A stretch of 64,000 bases of DNA from Glandiceps talaboti (GCF_964340395.1 NC_135555.1:13273246-13337245); one strand, 5' to 3'. Positions 12,893 to 24,885 are shown, numbered from the stretch's first letter. Translations and numbers: made by a program. Notes: a model not told the origin generated them from the letters alone.

Positions 12893-15257
12893 GTGAGACA
12901 GACAGACAGACAGACAGACATACATACATACATACATACATACATACATACATACATACATACATACATACATACATACATACATACATACATACATACA
13001 TACATACATACATACATACATACAGACACAGTGACACATGCACAAACACGTGCATCTGCACACACACCCATACAATCATCAGTAATATACTGTATACTGC
13101 AAAGTGTAAATATAAATATAAAGAGTGTCAAGACAAAGAGATTGCGGTAAATGTGATGTCATCTGGTTTCCCATAAACCCTTGCAGGAATGCTAGAAATG
13201 GTTCAACACATGTCAGGTGTAGTTGGGCTTCTTTACAAGATTTCAAAGTTGAACAAGTCACTGATGTGCTATTTTGTCACCCCAAATCATATGCAATTGA
13301 TAGCAGGAATCAATACAAGTGTACTAAAGGTAGAAATAAGTCTGACTGGACTTTTCCTTTAAAATCTTTACCTCCTTAATGCCAAGGCCCCTCTCCTTGA
13401 GAATAATTTTAAGTTTTCCAGCCTCCATATTTCTTGCACTATGAATATTATTAGCCTCTTCTTCTGCTATCCTTGCTTCTTTTTCTTTCTCCTGGTTAGC
13501 TTTTTTCTCCTGTTGTAAGAAACCAGTTGAATTTTCAGAATCCGTCAAATAAAACACTTAAAACAGTTCATATGTAGAAAGCAAAAATACAGATCATGGT
13601 TTTGATTGTCCCTAAATAATAGCGATGCACTGTTGCCTCATGGGACTTAGCAGACATACATATTCATTAGTTGAACAATGAATATTCATGACTCCCAACT
13701 GCTTAATACCTACAGATAAATAGTCATACCTTTCTTTTCTGTGCTTTTGATTTCTTTTGTGACTTTGCTGGTGGTGCAGCTATTTCCAGCCGTTCTACTT
13801 CTGCTGTCACATCATTGGTCTGAAACACAATGTGAAAAAGTTACATCAATCATCAAATGAGTCTCTATCCATACATAGATTTCATGCAATCCAACACTAA
13901 ATATTGTTCTTTTCAAAGTCAGTCAATGTAATGTAATGTGAAATGCTAATTTGGATGTTGAATGTTTAGCATGACAATCTAAGGTACACAGTTGACTTAC
14001 CTAATTGATTCCCTGAGTTAAGTCTAACAATAGACAGGTGTATTTACTGTATATTCTAATTTGTAACAATGACAAGGTGTGCTTACTGCATATGCAAATT
14101 TATAACATTGAACAGGTGTATAATGTAAATGTAAATGCTTATTTATAACACTGGACAGGCATACTTACTGTAAATATGCTAATTTCTAACACTAGACAGG
14201 TGTACTTACTGTAAATATGCTAATTTCTAACACTAGACAGGTGTACTTACTGTAAATATGCTAATTTCTAACACTAGACAGGTGTACTTACTGTAAATAT
14301 GCTAATTTCTAACACTAGACAGGTGTACTTATTGTAAATATGCTAATTTCTAACACTAGACAGGTGTACTTACTGTAATTGATTCCTTGAGTTTATTTAA
14401 TTCTTGTTCATGTTTCAGATCCAAATCTTTTTCAAGTTTGGTAATTTCAGCTGTAACTTCTTTCTTCTTTTTCTTATCTCCTTTTGGGATTGTATGTTTC
14501 ATTCCTTGAATCTTAGCTGTAACATCAAAATAAACGATCAGCTCACATAGAATATATACATATTTTCATCTTGGCCATTAGCTGTAATAATTTTAACGCT
14601 ATTTTTTTATTTCTTAGAAACATTAGAAACAAAAAAATGCTACAATCATTGCATCATTGCAGCTACTGTAACAACAACAAAGTACAGCATGTTGCAGGTT
14701 ACAGTTTACTGGCTCTGTTTGACACACAGAAACCAATAAGAAACTCCACATGCTACATCTTCATTCATATTGGTCATTTTTGTTTTGCTTTGTTTTATTT
14801 TAAACAAGGAATCTTTTGAGATGTTGAAAGATGAATATAAAGTGACAATAGAAGATTAATGAACTCGATGAAGTCTGCATATATGGATCACATACTGCAG
14901 ATGTCTTGATGGGTGATACTGTTGATCATCAGTTACACTGGACCCACTAAAATGTAAAGTTCCTGTCTTTACCAATACAGTGTACAATGTATATCACTAT
15001 ATGTAATCGACTTGTCATTCGCATTCATATGTAACACTTCGTGAGGCAATCAATGAATCATTGGGATATCGCCGTTATCGGATGAAATCATATTAAAATT
15101 CGCGATTCAGAATTACTTGTAGGTCGCTAGATAAAGTGACGGATATACAGTTTACAGATACAACACCTTGTAACTCCTTTCTTTCCTTTTTGTGACATCG
15201 TAAAAGTTCTTCTTCGGCACTCTCGACAGCAGCAGCGCCATCATCGAGCTCCGCCAT
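9548..15257 (-). CDS. OTUD6B: OTU-domain deubiquitinase OTUD6B, complete, nine exons
   Basis: Exons: 15167-15257, 14374-14516, 13730-13819, 13372-13509, 12578-12643, 11975-12083, 11671-11732, 10911-11032, 9548-9635. All phases agree and give 302 residues (human about 293). The start MAELDDGAAAV precedes a basic coiled-coil region (RCHKKERKELQAKIQGMK; later KSQKKSKAQKRK) typical of OTUD6 proteins. The OTU domain starts at about 155: DGHC with predicted catalytic Cys161, then TAAWGGQHE, then EIIQADVPPLIIGEE, and GLGEHYNSV with catalytic His285. It is a cysteine protease that removes ubiquitin; the human protein is linked to translation and proteasome regulation. It shares a 132-bp divergent promoter with RABGGTA. 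The exon 2 donor lies in a tandem repeat. Confidence 0.95.
9745..10256. repeat. Long (CA)n-rich microsatellite
   Basis: About 500 bp of CA repeat with ACAG, CATA and CCCA variants, ending in a pure CA run near 10253. It lies in the last OTUD6B intron, about 110 bp upstream of the final exon. Frames through it in both directions are artefacts. Confidence 0.95.
10424..10578. mobile_element. Foldback element, family A copy 1
   Basis: The left arm GTTATTCCTCAATATATTTC is complementary to a right arm ending ATATTGGGGAATAAC. Inner blocks AAAATACAAGTGACCTAAAG and TCACTACGAGTGACC occur in related form in the second copy at 45193-45355. It lies in the last OTUD6B intron. Confidence 0.65.
11275..11372. 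mobile_element. Short MITE (about 95 bp family), OTUD6B intron copy
   Basis: GACTGTGAGATACGTCGTGT on the left and CATGGCATACCTTACAGAC on the right form the same imperfect inverted ends as the copy at 1984-2078. The middle contains GCGCCCTCAACGGCC and GACGATGCA. Confidence 0.55.
12846..13024. repeat. Compound (CAGA)n(CATA)n microsatellite
   Basis: A CAGA block (12846-12919) passes directly into a CATA block (12920-13024). It lies in the OTUD6B intron between exons 4 and 5. Confidence 0.92.
13630..13722. repeat. Interspersed repeat, ATATTCATGACTCC family
   Basis: The segment from GCACTGTTGCCTCATGGGAC to TATTCATGACTCCCAACTGC matches part of 32325-32520 and, more weakly, 16205-16400. No inverted ends were recognised. 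Confidence 0.4.
14010..14378. repeat. 41-bp minisatellite overlapping the OTUD6B exon 2 splice donor
   Basis: Five close units, plus more diverged ones toward 14010, of TTACTGTAAATATGCTAATT followed by TCTAACACTAGACAGGTGTAC. On the minus strand each good unit reads TTTACA then GTAAGTACACCTG, the same as the end of exon 2 and its real donor (donor G at 14373). The first downstream copy has lost its GT (ATAAGT); later ones keep it. Reading past the true donor soon meets an in-frame TAG. Confidence 0.88.
14595..14775. repeat. Diverged fragment of the 320-bp foldback family
   Basis: ACTGGCTCTGTTTGACACAC and AACCAATAAGAAACTCCACA match the left ends of the elements at 27474-27784 and 30490-30815. 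The rest of this copy is rearranged or lost. It lies in OTUD6B intron 1. Confidence 0.45.
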
Positions 15258-15389
15258 GTTCGTCTTCCTACTTCCGGGCCGGCTTCTCTTGACCTTTGAC
15301 CTAGTTTTAGGATATTACAATATCCATGTTCAGCTTCCTGTACTAGCGAAGGTATTTCAGGTGGAGAGGACCTAGGACCAATTGTTACC
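15258..15389. promoter_or_regulatory. Bidirectional promoter between OTUD6B and RABGGTA
   Basis: Only 132 bp separate the start codons of two divergent genes, so one promoter very probably serves both. The region contains a perfect ETS-type site, ACTTCCGG (15270-15277; CCGGAAGT on the other strand), and a GGGCCGGC block. No TATA box was seen. ETS/GABP sites are typical of housekeeping divergent promoters in animals; use here is inferred. Confidence 0.75.
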
Positions 15390-18300
15390 ATGGTAGGTTA
15401 GATAAGCTTTTGAAATATGTAGTGTTATTTCACAGTTGAGTGTAGACGAAGATTAATTCATTAAAATACAATTTACAAATGTACTAGTAGTAGTAGATCC
15501 ACCCTATCATGACATTTGCATAGTGCAGTGAAAACAATAGTTATCCTGACATTACTACATTTAAGTCATTAGGGTTCTCCAGGCTGTAGTAGGGTAGGCT
15601 CCATCATATGGTTTATAAAGATAAGAAAAATCGTAATTAACATAACAATACTTGTCTTTGTTACATGTAAGTAAATTAATATATACACATGCATGCTATC
15701 TCAATCTGAGACACAGGTACTCGAATCAATCTGTATGGTTTTTAAAAAAAAAATATGTATAGTATTAAAGTAAGTCTTATTTACTATACGTATTCTTTTT
15801 TTTAAATCATACAGATTGATTTGAGTACCTGTGATCTGAGATATATAATTCAAAATAAGCAAAATAGATAATCTGTGAGTAGTTTCTTTCTTGTTGATGT
15901 AAAATATTTTGTTCTTTTCAGCATGGACGTATCAAGGTGAAAACGACTGCCGAACAGAAAGAAGCCAAAAGAAAAGAAAGAGAGAAAAAATTGAAACTTT
16001 ACAATGCAGCGACAGAGAAAGCATTTGAAAAGGTATTAATTATCATTTATTGGAGATCTTCTAGATTATAAAAATGAAATACGACTAAACAACCATAATG
16101 ATATACTATAGATGAAAGATACAATAAGTTGTACTACTACTAATGAGTTCATTTGAGAAGAATCAAGCAAAAGCAAACACTTCAAAATGAATTTTAATTT
16201 GAACTAAATTCTGGAGAGTCGACATTTCATGCTTTGATATCAATTACAATTAAATTCACATTACCGGTAAGTGTAATTGCCAAGAAACACTGAGTTGAAG
16301 ATTGTTCCTCATTCATTATTCATTCAATGAAGGTCCTTGCCATAGACACCCACTGATTGGTGCAGACATGCACAGAACTTAAATATTCATGACTCCGAAG
16401 TAGTATTCCACTTTAAGACATTAGCTTTTGCTGTAATTTAATCAGGTGAAAATTAAAAGTAAATGTGTATAAATTTTCTACTTTGCAGTTTGTACGAGGA
16501 ATTATTGTATGGAGGTATATATCTGTCATACTTCCTAGGATGATATTATTTTTTGTGTTGTTTTACAGCGTGCCAACAAGGAGTATGATGATGAAGCCCT
16601 AGAACTGACTGGTCAGATGCTAAATGCTAATTCAGATTTTTCAACAATGTGGAACTACAGGAAAGAAATCTTTGTGGACTACAAGGACAAAAAGTCAGTA
16701 TAAGTACAATATTTAATCTTTCAAATCACAAATTTAATAAACAACTATAAAATTTAGGTAGCCATTATATGCAGTTATTGCCATATGATTTGAAATCTAG
16801 GAAGTATTTTCTAAGCTGAGATGATGAGTTCAGTATAAAAGTTCAAGTTGTTGGTTTCAAAAGGATGAATCTAAATTTGCCGTACACTTAAAATATATCA
16901 GGTATTTTCTAACTTGTAATAAATTTGGTTTAAAAAAATTACATTCAGTCATTGGTTGCAATAGAGTAAGTTGAATGAAACTGTATTCAGCATTTTAGTC
17001 TCTCATGGGAAACCTTTGTCAGGATTCTGAAATAGAATTGCAGAGGGGGCTATGGGATATTAAACTCAGCTGCTAAGCAACTGTTTTTCAAACCCACTAT
17101 TGGTCCAATTACATCCTGAAAATAAGGAGCCAGACATTGAAGAGTTAAATTTGATTTCTCTCAGAGTGTTTTCACTAGATTTAAAGTTGATTTGGTAAAT
17201 TTAGATCACAGTGTTTATATGCATTACTTTCTCTTGTAATTATAGAACTGCTGAGGAGATGGAAAAGATCTTTAAGAATGAATTACATTTCCTGGAGATA
17301 TGTTTACAACAGAATCCTAAATCGTATGGTGTGTGGCATCATAGATGCTTTATTATGGATACTATGCCTAACGCTGACTGGAAGAGAGAACTGGAATTGT
17401 GCAATAAATTCCTGGAATATGATGAACGAAATTGTATGTATATCTCACTTCACTAACAACTCTTATTAGGCTCATTTGTCCACAAAGTCATGCATTATGC
17501 TTAGTGGATCAATCTGAGAAAGACTGTAGTATGCTGTTGAAATTGCACTTTTTTCAGGTACAATTTTCAATGTCACAACCAAAGACGTCCATTGTTTTCC
17601 TTGCTCTTGAATCTTATTTTGTATTGAGTTCGAAACTCAGAGCATAAACAGGATCAGGACAAGGGGATGGAAATACCAGTAGTATACAGTGTTCTTCTGC
17701 AGTCAGATGACAAGTCTACATCAATGAATTATAAACAATAACAGCTGAAGGAGACTGAATGATTCAACCGAAATACTTAGTAAATTATTTACACACTGAG
17801 TTCGGAAATAATACAACATTTTCAAGGTTGTGTTGGGAACAAAAATTTTACTTTAATACAATTATCATTCTAAAAAGATATTTGAAAATAAGTTACTTGT
17901 TGGATGTTAGTACTCAAGCAAATCAAGACAGTGAAATTATATTGATCTTGTACACCTCAAATTGTTATGGAATATATTTATACTGATACACTTTCTTTGC
18001 TGTCAGAGAAATTATATTCTGATCTCTTCATCTTTAGTCAAAGTCATATATTATTATATACTATAAATATGAATGTGTTTTACTTTACAGTTCATTGCTG
18101 GGACTATCGTAGATTTGTTGTACAGAGATCTAATGTAGCTGTAGAGGCAGAAGTAGAGTATACTAACACCAAGATAAGCAGTAATTTCTCCAACTTTTCA
18201 TCCTGGCATTACCGTAGTAAACTGTTACCAATACTTTACCCGGATCCTACTAAAAAAGAAAGAGTTAAAGAAGATATACTTCATCAAGGTAAACAATGTT

Positions 18301-21300
18301 ACAACTATATTTTCACAAATTAGAGTTGTTATGGAATTATTTGTACATTATTTCCATACAAAAAAGAAAACGCTGTTTATCAACAGCGCCCTCTATCATG
18401 GAGTGAACAAGACTGACAGTTTGCAGTTGAAACTTTTGCAATGAAAGCTTGCAGCTTGTCAAATTATGTTGTGTGTATTGTATAAAATTCTACTACTCAT
18501 CGTAAGAGTGGATTATAACAGTAATTTATCGTGCTGACCTGTAACGTATGTTTGTATTGCACAAACGATTTGTACTGTAAGCGCTGTCTTCAACAGATAC
18601 TACCTGGTATAATACACATTTAATTTGGGGTTTTTTGAGGTCGTGTGCTTTTATATCGGGTATAAACTGTTATGAAATATGAATTTCACTTAACACACTC
18701 ATTTATTTGAAATCACAAACTGATACAGAGTTTATGTAAATTTGTACATATGGTATAACATTTTGTACTGAGACACTAAATGTTGTTTCTACAGAGTATG
18801 AACTGGTACAAAATGCATTCTTCACTGATCCCAATGATCAGAGTGCATGGTTCTATCACCGCTGGCTGTTAGGACGAGGTAAGTTATATATAAAATATGA
18901 CAATATCATAACTAGGCAAAGCCCCTAAGCTCACGCAGAGTAGATTCATTTCACAATGATATTGTTGATAGCGGCCTCCATGTGGAGAATGTACATAGTA
19001 TATAGAACACGCATCCATGGGTAAAACCACCAAAAAAAACATTGCATAGTATATAGGACGTGCATGCGTACTAATCATTGAGCCACTATGTGTGAGCTAT
19101 TACAAGTCAACCTCCATTGACCCCAATGTATCGACCAATAGAAATCTTCATAGCTCATTTGCTACAGTTTTCTAGTTCATGAAGAAAACATCTTACTGAG
19201 AGCAGATAAACAATGGCTTTGACCCCCCCCCCCCCAACACAATGCATGTTAACAACACTATTGCATATCAAAGATTGTATGAGTGATAGTTTTGATGCCG
19301 TCACAAATCCGAAACCAACCAGTGGTGAAGTTGGTTAGAATTCAAAAAGTGAGATCTTTATGTTTTGTTTTATATCCTTATGTTGTCAGCTGAACAAGCC
19401 CAAGATATCAGATATATGTACATCAACAAGAAGATGGAGAGATTAGTTGTTTCTTTAACCATAGCAATGAACTTGGAGAAAGAGGAAAGTGAGATTAAAG
19501 TAAATGACCAGGTTGTCAAGGCAACATGGTTTACTCCTAACAAGCAACGTTATTCCAGTCTGGTATGGGTATCCTTTTCTCTCATGGCAATGATTTTTTC
19601 CACTTTTAGAGTCCTGTCAATCAAGTGAAGGATAGAAGGTGATGTAAATATGCAAATTAAATGCTTTGTTATTCAAATATGGAATTGCTTCAACATAGTT
19701 GAAGTGAAGTGGATATTGCGTATTATGCAATTATGCAACTTAAAAATTGCTTTATTGTCTATGAAAATAACATGCAAATATAGTCGAAATATTGTCATAA
19801 AATAACAGGTTGAGACAAATGAAAGTTTGTGTTTTTGATAAGGTCGGTCAGTAGGTAAAATCATAAAAAAATAACTGTTTTACAAAACAAATTGGAATCC
19901 TGCCAACAATTACAAGAATTAGAACCTGAAAACAAATGTAAGTGCTAGCCAATCAGAATCCTGGTAACATTTGCAAGAATTTAGAGTCAGAAAATAAATT
20001 TAAAAAATGCTATATGTGTTGTTTGAAAGACAATTTAGCTTACGGTATTATGTTCACTTGTGATACAGTGTGTTAGTTTTTCCTATTGACTGAATATAGA
20101 TATGTCAACTACCAGAAGGTACTATGTGTCAAGCTCAAGTCAATAATATCAATGTATCTATAGATGGAGGTAGAATTCAGAAAACCGTTGTTTTGAAAGG
20201 TAATTGTTGAACTTTTTGTGTCAAATTTATTTTGTGTCAAAATCAATGTCTGTAAAAATACTTTTATCTTTCTGAGGATAAGTTACGTCAAAACTAGCCT
20301 ACGGAATTATTTTGTGTCAAAATTGATGAAATATTTTAAAATCAAAACAAGTGATTTTATAACTTTGTGTCAAAAAAAAAGTGGAAATCAAATTCGAAGA
20401 CAAATTTAGATCGAAGTATATAGCTCTTATGAACTCAAATTTAAACTGTTTTGTTTTGATTTATTTCATCACTAGGAGAAGTGTGTTGCCATGGTGATAC
20501 GGTGACACCACAAACTGTCTTTACATCTGAGATGAGTGCAGAGACATCAACTGTTTTACAAAACGAATTGGAATCATGTCAACAATTACAAGAATTAGAA
20601 CCTGAAAATAAATGTAAGTGATAGCCAATCAGAATCCTGCTAACATTTTAGAGTCAGAAAATAAATGTAAATGACAACCAATCACCATCCTGCTAACATT
20701 TGAAAGAATCAAAGTCAAAAAATAAATGTACCGATAAAGTAACACCCAATCAGAATTCTGCCAACATTTGAGAGGATTAGGTCCTGAAAACAAATGGACA
20801 TATTGACCAATCACCATCCATTTACAATTTATACTAGGAGTCACTTCTGTAGAAGGAGAACAATGTCTTTGTTTTGATCAAGTTGACATACATTAACAAT
20901 TCTTGTTTTCATGGGGTTTTTTCCAAATTCTAAGATCTTGATTGATTTTATTTCAGGGTGTTTATTGACTATTCTGTTCTTGATGAGAGCATTAAATCCT
21001 TTGAAATATGAACAGCTAACACTGGAATATCTGGACCTACTCAAGAAAGTGGATTCATATCGGATGAAATATTACAATGACTTGAGAAGTAAATTTGTGA
21101 TTGAAAACACTATCAGTAGAATTGCAACAAGTGATGTCACAAGTATAGACCTTTCTAATAAGGTGAGTTAGAGACCTAACAAGGTGAGTTAGATGCTACA
21201 AGTATAGACCTTTCTCACTAGGTGAGTTAGAATGCTACAAGTATAGACCTTTCTCACTAGGTGAGTTAGATACTACAAGTATAGACTTTTCTAACAAGGT

Positions 21301-23298
21301 GAGTTAGATACTACAAGTATAGACTTTTCTATCAAGGTGAGTTAGATACTACAAGTATAGACTTTTCTATCAAGGTGAGTTAGATACTACAAGTATAGAC
21401 TTTTCTATCAAGGTGAGTTAGATACTACAAGTATAGACCTTTCTAACAAGGTGAGTTTAATAGACACTATACTAGAGACCTTTCCAATACAGACAGAGAA
21501 TACTCCAAAGACAGCCCTTTCAAATATATGATCTTTCAAAAAATATGCCTTGTTTATAATGACAGCGTGAATTTTCAGCCATATAAAACAGTGAGATGGA
21601 AAAATAACCAATTCACAATATAAAGAGCACTCACTCTTTAAGACCACAATAACCTGGATACAAGTACAATAATGACATCATTTCATTGTGTGGTGTCTCA
21701 GATAAATTGTACCATTGTACAGTTTACTGTAATTGGTGTAATTGTACATTCAAGTGTACTCATTTTTAAAACACAATGCATTCTCACAAAATTTTACCTT
21801 CCATTACTGCTTAAAGACTGAATTTCTCAGCATATGCTAGCCAATGTTCTAACAGGCTGTGTTATTAATTTACAGGGGCTGACTTGTCTTTATCATGCAA
21901 ATCACCTTATATGCATGACAGATGTTAACCTATCATCCAATCAGCTGTCATCTCTCAGACACTGCTACATGTTACAAGGCATACAGAAACTAGAAGCAGA
22001 TGATAATAAAATCAATGATTTATCTGATGTTGTCTTCCTTCCACAACTACAGACATTATCAATACAAAATAATTGTATCCTTTGAAATGAAGACTTGCTC
22101 CTGTACTTGTTACAGTGTTGGCAAGTATAGTGTAGTGTTTGAAATGAAGACTTGCTCCTGTTGTTACAGTGTTGGCAAGGATAGCATAGTGTTTGAAATG
22201 AAGACTTGTTCCTGTTGTTACAGTGTTGGCAAGGATAGTGTAGTATTTGAAATGAAGACTTGTTCCTGGACTTGTTACAGGGTTGGCAAGGATAGTGTAG
22301 TGTTTGCTGTATAGATGTAGACAAGTGTTATGTCTACATTAACAAAGAAACCATATCAACAAAAATGATTATTGTTTATTGTAGTAGGCACTCGACACAA
22401 CATTAAACCAGGTCATAACTTTGATAATGAAAGATAACACCCTTGACAGTGACATGCAAGTATCACGTTATTCAGGAAAAGCATTTATCGTGGAAAAGTT
22501 TATGGTTTCAGTGACAGCTACTGGAATGATGGAGCCACTAATACAAAGGTGTGCTGGATACAATCAAGAATAATTATCGCAAGGGTGAACGGTATTGCCT
22601 GATGTAAGGTTGTGTACAGACATAACGAAATTAGAAACTGAATAGGGTGCTTTGTACAATCTGCTGTGGTTTCATTGTTGACTACAGGGCAAACTATCCT
22701 TGCTGGTTCTGAATCTGCATAGTGATTACATGTATTAGAAATGAATCTCATTGTCTGATGTGACATATTCAGTTATTAGAAAGACAAAAGATTGCATAGT
22801 TTGGCCACTAGGAGTGCTGTTCAGAAGCAGCTTTTTGACCTGATGTATGAGCCATGATAGTTGAGAATTCAACCCACTTTGAAAAGTTGGTTGCATTCTC
22901 AACCAGTCAAAACATTCTGCACTTCATTTCATGAAGGATCTCTTAGCTACATTGCATTAACCGTCCATGTACTACCATCCGAGTTCAGAATTTTTTTTTC
23001 CCCTGTGTGGGTTATCCTTTTGTGACACTTCTTTTGAAAATGACTGGCAAGGTGGATATAAACTACAATATGGCGTATTGTGTTATGAAAGCACTCATGT
23101 TCGTGCAGTCCATCTATTTTCCTTGACCTCTGACCTCTAGGTTTGACAGTTATTGAACAACTATCACCTCTATCCAGTTGTGCAGGACTGACAACTCTAC
23201 AACTACAAGGTAACAGTGTCTGCGATATACCGGATTTCAAGGTCAAAGTTCAAGCTTGTCTTCCTCAGCTGAAACAATTAAATGGAGAGGACCTCTAA
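15390..23298 (+). CDS. RABGGTA: Rab geranylgeranyltransferase subunit alpha (RABGGTA), complete, twelve exons
   Basis: Exons: 15390-15392 (ATG only), 15922-16032, 16569-16693, 17246-17433, 18091-18288, 18795-18878, 19390-19568, 20100-20199, 20476-20613, 20957-21162, 21876-22074, 23141-23298. Phases agree and give 562 residues (human 567). The start reads [20 protein letters not shown]. Five PFTA helical repeats follow (for example [54 protein letters not shown]). Next are an Ig-like insert (exons 7-9), [19 protein letters not shown], and C-terminal leucine-rich repeats ending LKQLNGEDL. With the beta subunit and Rab escort protein it prenylates Rab GTPases in the cytosol. The donors of exons 9 and 10 lie in tandem repeats. 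Confidence 0.96.
15697..15843. mobile_element. Foldback element (about 145 bp) in RABGGTA intron 1
   Basis: CAGGTACTCGAATCAATCTG on the left pairs with CAGATTGATTTGAGTACCTG on the right. The arms extend outward through CTGAGA/GATCTGAG and inward through an A/T tract. Small, non-coding, MITE-like; no target-site duplication established. Confidence 0.7.
16205..16400. repeat. Interspersed repeat, ATATTCATGACTCC family, longer copy
   Basis: Shares TCTGGAGAGTC, CTGAGTTGAA, TGTTCCTCATTCATT, AGGTCCTTGCCAT and TATTCATGACTCC, in order, with 32325-32520. It lies in RABGGTA intron 2. Confidence 0.5.
19869..20010 (+). pseudogene. Partial duplicate of RABGGTA exon 9 with its donor, in intron 7
   Basis: AACTGTTTTACAAAAC and the next 50 bp repeat the end of exon 9 (20548-20613) almost exactly, including the GTAAGTG donor and following intron bases. 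Translated it would read [20 protein letters not shown]. There is no clear acceptor, and the real exon 8 lies between the two copies, so it is scored as a non-functional exon fragment. A second, weaker unit follows (AATCCTGGTAACATTTGCAA). Confidence 0.75.
20548..20830 (+). repeat. Decayed tandem repeats spanning the RABGGTA exon 9 donor
   Basis: After the true donor (20614), about three diverged units follow, each with an AATCC/ATC-CTGCTAACATT part and a GAAAATAAATG-like part. They look like the exon 9 end plus intron start repeated at 60-70 bp spacing. The first extra copy reads AAATGTAAATG, so its donor is weakened. Confidence 0.6.
21139..21455 (+). repeat. Minisatellite spanning the RABGGTA exon 10 donor, nine donor copies
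   Basis: The last 24 nt of exon 10 (ACAAGTATAGACCTTTCTAA and on) plus GTGAGTTAGA form a repeated unit of about 36-38 bp. AGGTGAGTT occurs nine times: the true donor at 21163 and eight more. The second unit is shortened. Every downstream donor would add in-frame GTG AGT TAG, a stop, to the message. Confidence 0.9.
22078..22310 (+). repeat. Four-unit minisatellite directly after RABGGTA exon 11
   Basis: Units of about 57-62 bp carry TTTGAAATGAAGACTTG, TTACAG and TTGGCAAGGATAGTG. The array starts within a few bases of the exon 11 donor (22075, GTATCC) but the donor itself is not clearly copied. Confidence 0.85.
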
Positions 23299-24885
23299 AA
23301 TGAAACATTTTATTACGATGTGCAACAAGAGAAACATGCAAGTGTTTGCAATGTTGTCCCGAAACCTGTAGTTTGCAATGTGTAGTTGTTGTAAACTTGT
23401 ATTCTATCCTGCATTATCTGTATAGCTTGAAGATAAATGTCGAGATATAAAACACAAATAGTAATTATGTATATTCTGTCAGCAGGCCACTCACTTAACT
23501 CATATGCCCATGTGAGAAAGAATGCATTCATTTCATAACTGGGTAATACCTGTACAGGTCTCCACCTGGCATACATCATCCACTGATAATCAACAATCAA
23601 TGATGGGGTTGACTGATGTGTGAGGGCACAGCATACCTTACAGACTATGATGGTTTGTGACTCCAAGTTACTATTACATAAAAAGATGGGGTACATCCCA
23701 TATACTTCCTTATGCCTTGTAGATAAAATTCTTTCCCTCCTTACCCAAGTATTCTGTAAGCTACATGTGTAAGTTTTATTGCCACAGTATTAGACATGTT
23801 AACATTACTAGTACAGCTTTGCATTCCAATAATCTGTACTTTGATCATGAAATCTCGGTCATTTCACCATTAAAGCTCAGGCACTGAAACATATATTAAA
23901 GTGAGTGTGTCGACCATTTAATCTTGAAAACTGTACTTCGGCAACCAAAATAAAATTAATAACCAAGTTATGTAAATATTCTTTAAATTCGTTGTATGTG
24001 GCTTTGAAAATTACAATGATGGATCTGACATAAGATTTTAAATTTGTACAAGTATAATGGTATATGTGCCAACCTACAAGGTAGCATGTCTATTTATTCA
24101 TCATAGAAGTACAGGATATGTCACATATTTCACATAACTTATATATGGCATATTGCAATTTAAGCAGAATTCAGACATTTGTTTTGGGTATAAATTGAAA
24201 GCTTTGCCGTGTATGCCACACATTGACAATGATAGTTTTGTTAATGATTAAAGGTATATTAGCTGCAACGGAGACTATTTTTTTTGACTATTTTTGTTCT
24301 TATTTTCATTATAATTTTACTTTTACACATGCTAAAGTATGTACAATGACCTTGTGTTCAAAGCCAAGCAACCTTCCATAAATGTATAAAATGATAATAA
24401 AAGAATATTAAAGGAATACTCACAACAGGAGGATCTGGTAAAAGTTGAATACATGCATTACCCTTGGTAACCAAAGTCCAGTAAAATATTTTGTGGTGAA
24501 CTCAGGTGGGTTTTACAGTGATGGTTTTACCTACTTACCAACCCTCTTTACGGCCAGGGTTTCAATCCCAGGTTCTCAGTGTTATCTTATAAGTGAAGCC
24601 ATAGGGATTACATAGGAGTATTCTTTTGTTCTGAATCAACTCTTTCCATAGCTCTGCCAGACAAATGTTTTTCATACCGAAATACTAATCTCTTTTCCAA
24701 GTGGGCCTTTAGAATACACTTATGGCCACACTCATCCTTGTAAGTATATAAGTAAGAAAATTACTTGACTGCAGTTTGAGTACTTTATGTCCTTTATTTA
24801 TATAAACTCAACAATGTAAAATAACAATAACATTTTTCTTGACCAAAAACTATTCATACTGATTTTTATAAGTAAATCACAGTAA

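Noticed and set aside
21139-21455. Regular repeats resembling a CRISPR array
   Set aside because: Units are contiguous copies of an exon end plus intron start, without unique spacers, inside a eukaryotic gene.
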